A DNA stretch of 64,000 nt from Micromonospora sp. WMMD882. GTDB taxonomy: Bacteria; Actinomycetota; Actinomycetes; Mycobacteriales; Micromonosporaceae. Under the pieces are notes generated by a model, which made no database searches, was not told where the DNA came from, and saw only the letters and a list, made by a program, of their open reading frames with translations. How positions within the stretch are numbered: the first letter of the stretch is position 1; each line of letters begins with the position of its first letter. The translations under genes were made by a program, and so were the position numbers. Below, piece after piece: positions 56,994 through 64,000 of the stretch. The stretch is taken from NCBI RefSeq assembly GCF_027497255.1, contig NZ_CP114903.1, positions 4,526,001 to 4,590,000 of the forward strand. Direction: 5' to 3'.

Positions 56994-57803
56994 TCAGCGG
57001 CCGGGTGGCTGGTCCGGGCGGGCGAACGGGACGGACGGTTGCACGGTGAGCCCTTCCGGCGCGGGCGGCTCGTCCTCCGGTGTCCGGTCGTCCCGCCTCC
57101 GGCGGCGCCACCGCCGCTGCTCCGGGGCGACCGCCGCCGCCCCGCCCGACGCCGCGTCCCGGCCGGACGGCTCGCCGTCCTCCTCCGGCCCGTCGCCGTC
57201 CGGCGTGCGGGCTTCCTCCGCCGAGTCGGACGACCCGACCGTCGGGCCGGCCAGTCGCAGGGCCGAGCCGAGCAGCGCGACCGCCACGAACGCCATCACC
57301 AGGCCCCGCCCGTACTCGATCTCGAAACCGCTGTCGCTGGGGTAGTAGAGCGCGCTGCGACCGGAGTCGTCGAGCGAGAGCGTGGCGGCGACCAGCAGCG
57401 CGAGCAGCGCCACCGCGATGCCGGCGCCGGCCACCCGGGCGTTGGGCCGGGCGGCGCGGGTGCCGGCGAGCGCCACCGTGACCACGCCGGTCAGACCGAG
57501 CAGCCCGACCAGGTAGCCGACGCCGAACCCGCCCACCTCGCCCACCCCGCCCGGGACCCGGATGCTGCTCCCTTCCGGCCCGCTGTTCGGCACCGTCATG
57601 ACCACCCACTCGCCCAGCAGCGAGGCGAACGCGGCGGCGGCGCCCAGCCCGGCCAGCGCCCGGGGCAGCCGGGGATGACGGCGGACCCCGTCCAGCAGGC
57701 CGCCAACCCGTCGCGGCGCCGGCGACCCGGTCGGGCCCCACTCCAGGACGGCTGTGCCGTCCGACCGGTCGTCCTGACGGGGAACGGGCAGCTCCTGGGA
57801 CAT
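56994..57803 (-). CDS. membrane protein with four helices and charged C-terminus
   Basis: A 269-residue protein that I do not recognise. After 50 polar residues come four hydrophobic segments: ALAGLGAAAAFASLLGEWVV, GFGVGYLVGLLGLTGVVTVAL, RVAGAGIAVALLALLVAATL and GLVMAFVAVALLGSALRL. The outer loop before the last helix contains YYPSDSGFEIEYGRG. The last 85 residues are acidic then strongly basic (QRRWRRRRRDDRTPED). It is divergent from the OsmC gene. Confidence 0.82.
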   Translation of the reverse strand: MSQELPVPRQDDRSDGTAVLEWGPTGSPAPRRVGGLLDGVRRHPRLPRALAGLGAAAAFASLLGEWVVMTVPNSGPEGSSIRVPGGVGEVGGFGVGYLVGLLGLTGVVTVALAGTRAARPNARVAGAGIAVALLALLVAATLSLDDSGRSALYYPSDSGFEIEYGRGLVMAFVAVALLGSALRLAGPTVGSSDSAEEARTPDGDGPEEDGEPSGRDAASGGAAAVAPEQRRWRRRRRDDRTPEDEPPAPEGLTVQPSVPFARPDQPPGR

Positions 57804-57953
57804 CGGTCACCCTTCCGCGTTCGCGGGTCTGGTCGCATCATGACACGATCGGCAGCTCGGGGCCGGGAACGCCGGCTCCTCCGGACGTCGTCCACCGTAC
57901 GACCCGGGCCGGTCGGTCGGCGCGCGGCGCGATGGTCGGATAGCGTGCGGGGC

Positions 57954-58385
57954 ATGCCGATCCGAACCGCATCCGCACGCTGGCAGGGCAATCTGACCGA
58001 GGGCGCCGGGACGCTCCGCACCGGCCAGGGCGGGTATCAGGGCAACTACTCCTTCGCGTCCCGCTTCGAGGAGGGCCAGGGCACCAACCCCGAGGAGCTC
58101 GTCGGCGCGGCGCACGCCGCCTGCTTCTCGATGGCGCTCTCCAAGGCTCTCGCCGACGCCGGCACGCCCGGCACGTCCGTGGAGACCACGGCCAAGGTCC
58201 ACCTCGACAAGACCGACGCCGGGATGACCGTGACCCGGATCGACCTGGAGACCGTCGGCCAGGTGCCGGGCGTCGACGAGGCGACCTTCGTCGAGCTGGC
58301 CGAGGCCGCCAAGAAGAACTGCCCGATCTCCCGGCTGCTCTCCCCGGGCGCGGACATCAGCCTCACCGCCCGCCTGGCCTCCTGA
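57954..58385 (+). CDS. OsmC family peroxiredoxin-like protein
   Basis: A 143-residue protein. The two redox cysteines are in AHAACFSMALSKAL and KKNCPISRLL, with RFEEGQGTNPEELVGAAH before the first. OsmC reduces organic hydroperoxides, commonly with dihydrolipoamide as reductant. TAGCGT (57941-57946) lies seven bases before the ATG, so the message is probably leaderless. A strong hairpin follows the gene. Confidence 0.95.
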   Translation: MPIRTASARWQGNLTEGAGTLRTGQGGYQGNYSFASRFEEGQGTNPEELVGAAHAACFSMALSKALADAGTPGTSVETTAKVHLDKTDAGMTVTRIDLETVGQVPGVDEATFVELAEAAKKNCPISRLLSPGADISLTARLAS

Positions 58386-58399
58386 GCCTCCCGACCGCT

Positions 58400-58434
58400 A
58401 CCGCCCGGCGGGGCCGTGCGCCCCGCCGGGCGGT
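58400..58434 (+). terminator. terminator after osmC-like gene
   Basis: CCGCCCGGCGGGGC pairs perfectly with GCCCCGCCGGGCGG around CGTGC, extended by an A-T pair; 14 bases after the stop codon. Confidence 0.85.
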
Positions 58435-58510
58435 GTGATCCACCCACCCGGTACGGCCGTTCGCCGATCACGGTCGGCGGCGGGTCTGCGGGTCGGGCAG
58501 AATGGTGGGC

Positions 58511-58864
58511 GTGCCGGTCGAGATGAGCCGCGAACGCTTCGAGGAGCTGGTCGCCGACGCCCTCGACGAGGTGCCGGAGGAGCTGCTCCGCCTGATGAGC
58601 AACGTGGTCATCCTGGTGGAGGACGATTCGCCCCCCGGTGAGCCCGAGCTCCTCGGCCTCTACGAGGGGCACGCGCTGACCGAGCGCGGTTGGGGCTACG
58701 GCGGTGTCCTGCCCGATCGCATCCTGATCTACCGTCGGCCGATCCTGCGGATCTGCGACAGCGACGAGGACGTCGTCGACGAGGTCGCGGTGACCGTGGT
58801 GCACGAGATCGCCCACCACTTCGGCATCGACGACCACCGGCTGCACGAGCTGGGCTGGGGCTGA
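58511..58864 (+). CDS. minimal zincin metallopeptidase family protein
   Basis: A 117-residue protein with the zinc-binding HEIAHHFGIDDHRLHELGW: HExxH followed by a third ligand, the signature of the Zincin_1 family. The front half is a helix (RFEELVADALDEVPEELL) and a short strand region (NVVILVEDD). GTG 58511 is chosen because CAGAAT lies seven bases upstream, in the leaderless pattern seen for other genes here; ATG 58502 and ATG 58523 are alternatives. Peptidase activity of this small family is not established. Confidence 0.9.
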   Translation: MPVEMSRERFEELVADALDEVPEELLRLMSNVVILVEDDSPPGEPELLGLYEGHALTERGWGYGGVLPDRILIYRRPILRICDSDEDVVDEVAVTVVHEIAHHFGIDDHRLHELGWG

Positions 58865-58936
58865 CCGGCGGCTGCCACCGGTTTGCGCGGTTCGCCTACC
58901 CTCCGAGCAGACAGCCCCTCAATCAGGAGGAACCCG

Positions 58937-59659
58937 ATGCGCAGCGCGCTGTTCTCCGCGGAGAACCTGGAAAAGGAGTCCGCTCAGCCCGGCATGCGGC
59001 TGCAGAACTCCAAGATGTTGAAGATCGAGCTGAACGGCGAGGCGATGGCCCGGGTCGGCTCCATGGTGGCGTACCAGGGGCAGGTGCAGTTCCAGGCGCT
59101 CGGCTCCGGTGGTCTCGGCAAGTTCCTCAAGCAGAAGCTGACCGGCGAGGGCGTGCCGCTGATGAAGCTCACCGGCCGGGGTGACGTCTTCCTGGCCGAC
59201 TTCGCCAAGGACGTGCACATCATCGACCTCGAGCCGGGCGACGCGCTCTCCATCAACGGCTCCAGCGTGCTCGCCTTCGACTCCTCCCTCCAGTACGACA
59301 TCCGGATGGTCGGCGGCACCGGCATGGCCGCGTCCGGGCTGTTCAACTGCGTGTTCAGCGGCCACGGCCGGATCGCGATCACCACCAAGGGCACCCCGGT
59401 GGTGCTCAACGTCGACGCGCCCACGTACGTCGACCCGCAGGCCGCGGTGTGCTGGTCGGCCAGCCTCCAGACCGGCTACCACCGGGCCGAGCAGCTCGGC
59501 CTGGGCACCCTGCTCGGCCGCAGCACCGGCGAGGCGTTCACCATGAGCTTCGCCGGCCAGGGCTTCGTGGTCGTCCAGCCCTCCGAGGAGCCCCCGCTCC
59601 AGGGCAGCGGCGCCCAGCAGCAACAGCAGGGCGGCCTGCTCGGCAACCTGCTGAGCTGA
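58937..59659 (+). CDS. AIM24 family protein
   Basis: A 240-residue beta-helical protein: MRSALFSAENLEKESAQPGM, LKIELNGEAMARVGSMVAYQG, LTGRGDVFLADFAKDVHIIDL, FNCVFSGHGRIAITTKGTPVVLN and a C-terminal Gln-rich QQQQQ stretch ending GGLLGNLLS. ATG 58937 follows AGGAGG at six bases. AIM24-like proteins are abundant in actinobacteria and often carried as two to three paralogues; their function in bacteria is not known. Confidence 0.92.
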   Translation: MRSALFSAENLEKESAQPGMRLQNSKMLKIELNGEAMARVGSMVAYQGQVQFQALGSGGLGKFLKQKLTGEGVPLMKLTGRGDVFLADFAKDVHIIDLEPGDALSINGSSVLAFDSSLQYDIRMVGGTGMAASGLFNCVFSGHGRIAITTKGTPVVLNVDAPTYVDPQAAVCWSASLQTGYHRAEQLGLGTLLGRSTGEAFTMSFAGQGFVVVQPSEEPPLQGSGAQQQQQGGLLGNLLS

Positions 59660-59667
59660 CCGACGCC

Positions 59668-59695
59668 GGTGGGGTGGCATCCCGGCCGCCCCACC
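59668..59695. terminator. hairpin between convergent AIM24 and pheA genes
   Basis: GGTGGGGTGGC pairs with GCCGCCCCACC (one T-G wobble) around ATCCCG. Confidence 0.6.
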
Positions 59696-59740
59696 CGACG
59701 GCGGTCGGCCGGGCCCGCCGCACGCCGGCCGGCCCTGGCC

Positions 59741-60697
59741 TCAGGTCAGCTCGCCGGAGCGGAGCCGGGCCAGCCAGGCGGCGGCGTCGGAGTAGTCGAC
59801 GTCGGAGAGCCCCGCCGGGGCGGGCACCGGAGAGTCGCCGGGCGCGCCGCTCCAGCGGTGCCGGGGGTACGACCCGAGGAAGCGCACCTCGGCGCAGACC
59901 CGGTGCAGCCCCTGCAACGCCTCGCCGAGCCGGACGTCCGCCACGTGCCCGGCGCAGTCCAGGAAGAAGACGTACCGGCCGAGCGCCTCACCGGTCGGGC
60001 GGGACTCGATCCGGGTCAGGTTGACGCCGCGTACCGCCAGCTCCATCAGCACCGACAGCAGCGCGCCGACCCGGTCGTGGGCGATGTAGACGGCCAGCGA
60101 GGTGAGATCGTCGCCGGTCGGCGGGGGCGGGGGGCCGGGGCGGGACACCAGCGCGAACCGGGTCACCGCGTCCGCGTGGTCGGCGATCTTGTCGGCGAGG
60201 ACGGCCAGCCGGTGCCGGGCCGCCCCGATCGGCGCGCAGATCGCCGCGTCGTGCTCGCCGCTGGCCACCCCACCGGCGGCGGCCCCGTTGGACAGCACGT
60301 CCACCACCACCGCGTCCGGCAGGTGGGTGCGCAGCCAGTCACGGCACTGGGTGGACGCCTGCGGGTGGGCGGCCACCATCCGGATCTGGTCGAGCCGGGT
60401 GCCGGGCCGGGCGCCGAGGACGAACTCCACCGGCAGCACCACCTCTCGGGTGATCACCAGCGGCTCGCCCTCGGCCATCTCGTCGAGGGTCACCCCGACC
60501 GCCCCGCCGATGGAGTTCTCCAGGGGCACCAGGGCCGCGTCGGCGTCCCCCGCCCGTACGCTGTCCAGCGCCTCGCCGACGCTGCGCGCGGGCGTACGGG
60601 TGCCGTGCTCGGCGGCGGGCACGGTGCGCAGCGCCTGCTCGGCGAAGGTGCCCTCGGGGCCGAGGTACACGAAGCGGGTCGGTGGTGTTCCCGGCAT
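59741..60697 (-). CDS. pheA: prephenate dehydratase
   Basis: A 318-residue monofunctional PheA that converts prephenate to phenylpyruvate for phenylalanine synthesis. Motifs are RFVYLGPEGTFAEQAL, VPLENSIGGAVGVTLDEM, the catalytic TRF triplet in DAVTRFALVSRP, and the ACT domain with GVNLTRIESRPTGEALGRYVFFLD, whose ESRP binds Phe for feedback inhibition. ATG 60697 has TAGGCT seven bases upstream, a leaderless arrangement that overlaps the end of the lipoprotein gene. It extends past the ACT domain by about 30 residues. Confidence 0.96.
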   Translation of the reverse strand: MPGTPPTRFVYLGPEGTFAEQALRTVPAAEHGTRTPARSVGEALDSVRAGDADAALVPLENSIGGAVGVTLDEMAEGEPLVITREVVLPVEFVLGARPGTRLDQIRMVAAHPQASTQCRDWLRTHLPDAVVVDVLSNGAAAGGVASGEHDAAICAPIGAARHRLAVLADKIADHADAVTRFALVSRPGPPPPPTGDDLTSLAVYIAHDRVGALLSVLMELAVRGVNLTRIESRPTGEALGRYVFFLDCAGHVADVRLGEALQGLHRVCAEVRFLGSYPRHRWSGAPGDSPVPAPAGLSDVDYSDAAAWLARLRSGELT

Positions 60698-60702
60698 GCC
60701 GG

Positions 60703-61242
60703 TCAGCCTAGGGCACCCGGCAGGATTCCCGTGCCGTCACAGGCCAGCGTCCGGATCCCGGACGGCGCGCCGGTGCGCACCTCGATCGTGCAGACGTCCG
60801 TGCCGGCGGTGACCAGCTTCGGCGACGTCGGCCGGCCCCGGGTGACCACGGTCAGGTCCTCGTAGCCGGAGACCGCGAGGACGGTGTAGTGCCAGTCGTC
60901 GGCGCAGAGCGGGCCGGTGCGGACGGTGACCCGGCCACTGCCCGGTAGCACCCCCGCCGCGCCCCGGACCAGCCGGACGACGCGTTCCCCGGACGGGCCG
61001 TCGCGGCAGGGGACCGCCGTCGCGCCTGGGCTCGGGGCGCTCGGCGGCAGGGTGGGCGGCAGCGCCGGGGGCGTCGGCGTCGGGGACGCCGTGCCGCCCG
61101 GTGTGGGGGTGGCCGCCGGCGGGGTGGACGCCCCGGCGGACCGGTGCCGTAGCTCGGGTGGGGCCCCGCAGCCGCCGACGGGCAGCGCGACCAGCACGGT
61201 GAGCGCCAGCAGCCGGAGGCGCCTGGCACGGTACGGGGTCAC
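60703..61242 (-). CDS. lipoprotein of unknown function
   Basis: A 179-residue protein. GTG 61242, after GAGG at eight bases, gives a signal sequence TPYRARRLRLLALTVLVALP with lipobox-like VGGC. After a Pro/Thr/Ser linker (about 30-70) a 110-residue domain has CRDGPSGERVVRLVRGAAG, LCADDWHYTVLAVSGYEDLTVV and VCTIEVRTGAP. Four cysteines suggest two disulfides. Longer starts up to 61347 are open but unsupported. No known family. Confidence 0.8.
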   Translation of the reverse strand: MTPYRARRLRLLALTVLVALPVGGCGAPPELRHRSAGASTPPAATPTPGGTASPTPTPPALPPTLPPSAPSPGATAVPCRDGPSGERVVRLVRGAAGVLPGSGRVTVRTGPLCADDWHYTVLAVSGYEDLTVVTRGRPTSPKLVTAGTDVCTIEVRTGAPSGIRTLACDGTGILPGALG

Positions 61243-61324
61243 GGGCCGATCCTCGACATAGGTGGGCATCATTTCGACGGTGTCGACCGTGCCCATGGTA
61301 GGGCGCGTCACGCCCAGCGTGAAG

Positions 61325-61714
61325 TCACCCGGTGATCCGGTGCCCAACCTGGCGCAGGGCGGCCCCCGCCTCGACCAGCCGGACCGCCGGCACCAGTAGG
61401 TGGTCGGTGTCGTAGCTGGAGAAGGCGACCACGTTGACCCGGGCGTCGGCGAGCGGGCCGACCAGGGAGGCGAGCACCCCGGTCACGGCCAGCCCCAACG
61501 GCCCGACGACGCGCAGACACCGCCAGGCCGTCTCGACCGACACGTCACCGGGCACCCGGTCCGCCGGGCAGATCAGCGAGACGCCGTCGCTGGCCCAGCT
61601 CACCGAGACGACCTGCTGGGCGCCGAGGTCGCTCCAGACCGCGGCCGGGAGGGCGGCGTCGGCGGCCAGGCGGCACACCGCGTACTCCCCTGGCAGTAGA
61701 GCGATGTCGAGCAT
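61325..61714 (-). CDS. ACT domain protein
   Basis: A 129-residue protein with two ACT-like halves: MLDIALLPGEYAVCRLAAD, WSDLGAQQVVSVSWASDGVSLICP, then LRVVGPLGLAVTGVLASLVGPLADARVNVVAFSSYDTDHLLVPA. This is the small amino-acid-binding double-ACT family (CASTOR-like ACT_7) common in bacteria. TAAGGT six bases upstream of the ATG indicates a leaderless message. Closeness to pheA, also an ACT enzyme, is probably coincidental. Confidence 0.88.
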   Translation of the reverse strand: MLDIALLPGEYAVCRLAADAALPAAVWSDLGAQQVVSVSWASDGVSLICPADRVPGDVSVETAWRCLRVVGPLGLAVTGVLASLVGPLADARVNVVAFSSYDTDHLLVPAVRLVEAGAALRQVGHRITG

Positions 61715-61796
61715 GAGGGCACCTTACGGTGTCGGGGACGGCCGGCCCAGGCATCCCCGGCGCCCCCACGCCGGGCGGGACCGGGCGCGCCGGAGG

Positions 61797-62255
61797 TCAG
61801 ACTTCGGAGAAGAACGTGAGCGAGCCCGTGACGACGCCGTCGGCGGCGAGCACCGGCGTGGAGATGGCGTCCACGGTGGCGTCCGGGGTGTCCGCGGCGG
61901 CCTGCACCCGGAGCAGGCCGCGGGCGAGCCGGCCGGAGGAGAGCGCGAGCAGCGGGGGGATCTTGTCGACCTCCTGCTCGGTCAGCTCGCCCCGGTTCGC
62001 GGTGAAGTCGAGCAGGCGCAGCCCACCGTCGAGCAACGGCAACCCGACCAGCTCGTCGGGCGCGCCCAGGCAGAGCAGCTCACAGCCGGCCGCGGACACG
62101 GCGACGACCTTCGTCTCCAGGTCGATGAGCAGGCACGGCTCCAGGGCCCGGGAAACAGTGGTGGACCACTGCTCGAAGCCGTCGAACTCGGGCGCTGTCG
62201 ACGACTCCGCCGCCGGCGCGAAGACGTCCGAAAGCGAGAGTTCGACGTGGGCCAC
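61797..62255 (-). CDS. PAS-like sensory domain protein
   Basis: A 152-residue protein. GTG 62255 lies six bases after GGAGG. The core resembles a PAS fold: WSTTVSRALEPCLLIDLETKVVAVSAAGCELLC, LLDGGLRLLDFTANRGEL, and a final beta region VDAISTPVLAADGVVTGSLTFF. It has no output domain, so it would act through a partner, for example an anti-sigma or kinase protein. Two cysteines (about 56 and 75) might sense redox state. The assignment is moderate. Confidence 0.75.
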   Translation of the reverse strand: MAHVELSLSDVFAPAAESSTAPEFDGFEQWSTTVSRALEPCLLIDLETKVVAVSAAGCELLCLGAPDELVGLPLLDGGLRLLDFTANRGELTEQEVDKIPPLLALSSGRLARGLLRVQAAADTPDATVDAISTPVLAADGVVTGSLTFFSEV

Positions 62256-62423
62256 CGAGCCTCCTCTGTGCACCGCCGGGCTGTCCACGCTGGCCGGGCC
62301 TCTGCTCGTCGACAACCCGCGAGGCCACCGGACCGCAGGTGGCGCGGGGCGCCTGCCAGCGGATGACCGGCGACAACGCGGACCTGGCGGTGAGCTCCGG
62401 GCCGCGTGGCGTCGCCGGTGACG

Positions 62424-63164
62424 TTACCGGTGGTTGGCCCGCTTGTCAGCGGCCATTCGGCTGTCCTCGTACCACCGGTAGTCGGCGGCTGGACGGTACG
62501 TGCCGTCCATCCAGGTCGCGGGGTGCTGGGCGACCTGCGCGAGTTTCTCGGCGGTCGCCGGGCTGATCCGCGCGCCGCCGGCGACCAGCAGACGGTCGAG
62601 CTCCCGGTGGGTGGCCATGAGGATGTCCTTCGGCAGGCCGTAGACGCTGATGTCACCGGAGCCGACGAAGGCCAGCACCGGGGCCACCGGGATCGTCTTG
62701 CCCACCGCCTTGGTGAGGACCTTGCTGGCCCGCTTGGCGTCCCGGCGGGCGTCCGCGACGTACGGCGGGCGCTTGCCGTTGATCTGGACGACGTCCCCGG
62801 CGACGAGCACCCGGTTGCGCCCGTGGTCGACGATGCTGATCGCGAAGAGCCCGCTGGGGCCGATGGCGAGGAACCCGGCGCGGTCGTCGTGCCCCGAGCC
62901 GAGCAGCGCGTCCGACGGGTCGGCGCGCGGCCACTCGATCACGTGCCAGGCCGGCCCGAGGCTGTCGAGCTGGCCGAGCGCGCGGGCCCCGGCGGCCTCC
63001 ATCCGGCGGGCGCCGCGTTCCGCCCGGCGTCGACGGGCCCAGCCGAACGGCGACGGCCGGACCGGAGCGAGCGTTCCGGACGGCTCGTCCTGCGGCGGGT
63101 TGCCTCCGGTGGGCGGCAGTGCCCGACCGGCGGATACAGCTCGACGTGCGGGAAAGACAGACAT
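62424..63164 (-). CDS. NERD-like nuclease-related domain protein
   Basis: A 246-residue protein starting at ATG 63164, six bases after GGAGG. After 60 basic, Pro-rich residues comes a domain with ERGARRMEAAGARALGQLDSLG, HVIEWPRADPSDALLGSGHDDRAGFLAIGPSGLFAISIVDHGRNRV and VLAFVGSGDISVYGLP. The pattern of Asp/Gly loop followed by a hydrophobic strand resembles NERD, a restriction-endonuclease-like fold, but the catalytic D-E-x-K set is only partly recognisable. The last 60 residues contain TWMDGTYRPAADYRWYEDS. Confidence 0.75.
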   Translation of the reverse strand: MSVFPARRAVSAGRALPPTGGNPPQDEPSGTLAPVRPSPFGWARRRRAERGARRMEAAGARALGQLDSLGPAWHVIEWPRADPSDALLGSGHDDRAGFLAIGPSGLFAISIVDHGRNRVLVAGDVVQINGKRPPYVADARRDAKRASKVLTKAVGKTIPVAPVLAFVGSGDISVYGLPKDILMATHRELDRLLVAGGARISPATAEKLAQVAQHPATWMDGTYRPAADYRWYEDSRMAADKRANHR

Positions 63165-63260
63165 CGCGACCTCCGGCAAAAGGTCCCTCGAAGTTATGTC
63201 CTCACTACCCTACGTGGCTAGACCGGTGGGTCGGCAAGTCGAAGCACCGGAGTGAGTGCG

Positions 63261-63279
63261 GATGAATGCCGCATTCATC
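63261..63279. promoter_or_regulatory. ARG-box-like palindrome upstream of arcA
   Basis: GATGAATGC-C-GCATTCATC is a perfect 9-bp inverted repeat with a one-base centre, 49 bases before the arcA start. Its core TGAAT-N5-ATTCA resembles ArgR operators (TGAAT-N4-ATTCA) but with one extra central base. Confidence 0.55.
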
Positions 63280-63315
63280 GAGGCTTCTTTTCCCGGATGA
63301 CGCCAACACCTGGCC

Positions 63316-63327
63316 TAGGCTGCGTGG
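63316..63327 (+). promoter_or_regulatory. leaderless promoter of arcA
   Basis: TAGGCT (63316-63321) is six bases before the GTG start codon, with no ribosome site. Confidence 0.6.
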
Positions 63328-64000
63328 GTGACGCACTACGTGGACAGTGAGGTCGGTCGGCTCCGCACCGTGCTGCTGCACCGGCCCGGGCCCGAACTCG
63401 CGCGACTCACCCCCCGCAACAACGACTCCCTGCTGTTCGACGCAATCCCATGGGTGGGCCGGGCTCAGGAGGAGCACGACGCCTTCGCCGCCGCCCTGCG
63501 CGAACGCGGGGTGGAGGTGTTGTACCTCGCCACCCTACTGGCCGAGACGCTCGCCGTCGCCGAGGCCCGCGCCGAGTTGACCGACCAGGTGCTCCGGGAC
63601 CCCCGGCTCGGCGACACCCTCCGCCGCCGGGTCGCCGACCACCTGGCGTACCTCGATCCGGCCGGGCTGGCCGACGTGCTCGTCGCCGGCCTCGCCCACG
63701 ACGAGGTGCGGACCAGCGGGGACCGGCCCGGCGGGCTGGTCTACGCCCTGATGGACCGGCACGACTTCGTCATCGACCCGCTGCCGAACCTCCTCTTCAC
63801 CCGGGACTCTTCCCTCTGGATCCGGGACCGGGTCGGAGTGACCAGCCTGGCCATGCCGGCCCGGCGCAGGGAGACCAGCCTCACCCACGCCATCTACCGG
63901 CACCACCCGCGGTTCGCCGGCTCCGAGTCGATCTACCACCCCGGGCTCGAACACCTGGAGGGCGGCGACGTCCTCCTGCTCGCCCCCGGGGTGATCGCGG
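63328..64000 (+). CDS. arcA: arginine deiminase, 5' part only
   Basis: The first 224 codons are present; the gene runs off the right edge. The translation starts (M)THYVDSEVGRLRTVLLHRPG, then LTPRNNDSLLFDAIPWVGRA, EEHDAFAAALRERGVEVLYL, PNLLFTRDSSLWI and LEGGDVLLLAPGVIA, which are ADI motifs (substrate-binding Asp/Arg and the EGGD). ADI converts arginine to citrulline and ammonia. The catalytic Cys lies beyond the window. The preceding palindrome may link it to arginine control. Confidence 0.95.
   Translation, partial: MTHYVDSEVGRLRTVLLHRPGPELARLTPRNNDSLLFDAIPWVGRAQEEHDAFAAALRERGVEVLYLATLLAETLAVAEARAELTDQVLRDPRLGDTLRRRVADHLAYLDPAGLADVLVAGLAHDEVRTSGDRPGGLVYALMDRHDFVIDPLPNLLFTRDSSLWIRDRVGVTSLAMPARRRETSLTHAIYRHHPRFAGSESIYHPGLEHLEGGDVLLLAPGVIA

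Overview
The window is a high-GC actinobacterial chromosome segment, most likely from Micromonospora or a close relative in Micromonosporaceae. The evidence is a very strong G/C third-position bias, frequent GTG starts, ATGA/GTGA gene overlaps, leaderless promoters, a bacterial proteasome activator, AIM24, DUF4192, XRE-DUF5753/DUF397 and LppU-like families. From ino1 to dnaB the gene order resembles, from memory, M. tuberculosis Rv0046c-Rv0058 (ino1, PadR regulator, DUF5318, ponA, GT87 protein, rpsF-ssb-rpsR-rplI, dnaB). This suggests the window is fairly near the replication origin.

Region 1 (1-18.1 kb) holds this conserved block: the 5' end of ino1, a PadR regulator with an upstream palindrome, DUF5318, a class A PBP with a repeat-rich N-terminus, a GT87 transferase, a GT-C-like membrane protein coupled to endonuclease IV, the S6/SSB/S18/L9 operon with a predicted autoregulatory leader, and dnaB. 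The dnaB gene contains two inteins. One has the class 3 (W-C-T) signature and sits in the Walker A loop. The other is a class 1 intein at the ESG|S site. Both encode LAGLIDADG endonucleases, and the extein just after each intein has codon usage unlike the rest of the gene.

Region 2 (18.1-25.2 kb) is a long leftward run: folD, a DinB/maleylpyruvate-isomerase-like protein, a TFIIB-type zinc-ribbon protein, a phosphoribosyltransferase, a membrane protein and a GGDEF-EAL protein. The last three overlap.

Region 3 (25.6-47.2 kb) is rich in molybdenum cofactor genes: moaC-mog-moeA-moaE, then FN3K-like kinase-moaA-moaD-metallophosphoesterase, then fdhD and mobA. Between them lie a GT87 mannosyltransferase-like protein, DoxX, a GNAT, an AAA ATPase, an LppU-like protein and a 1,063-residue fusion of an endonuclease Q-like PHP nuclease with a UvrD helicase. 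DUF4192 and a family-restricted cassette (DUF397, XRE-DUF5753, and a divergent pair of Cys-containing repeat proteins) lie just downstream. No molybdoenzyme is present, so the cofactor must serve enzymes encoded elsewhere.

Region 4 (47.2-64 kb) carries a YbjN-like chaperone-fold protein, a beta-propeller lipoprotein, an Lrp regulator divergent from a dimethylarginine-dimethylaminohydrolase-like gene, an orphan substrate-binding lipoprotein, a hydrolase, the proteasome activator bpa, tandem HAD phosphatases, an OsmC peroxidase, a minimal zincin, AIM24, pheA, an ACT protein, a PAS-like protein, a NERD-like protein and the 5' part of arcA (arginine deiminase). About a dozen genes have a TANNNT box 6-8 bases before the start codon, indicating leaderless mRNAs. 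Short tandem repeats (15, 24 and 30 bp) and long G- or C-rich tracts are common, both inside genes and between them.
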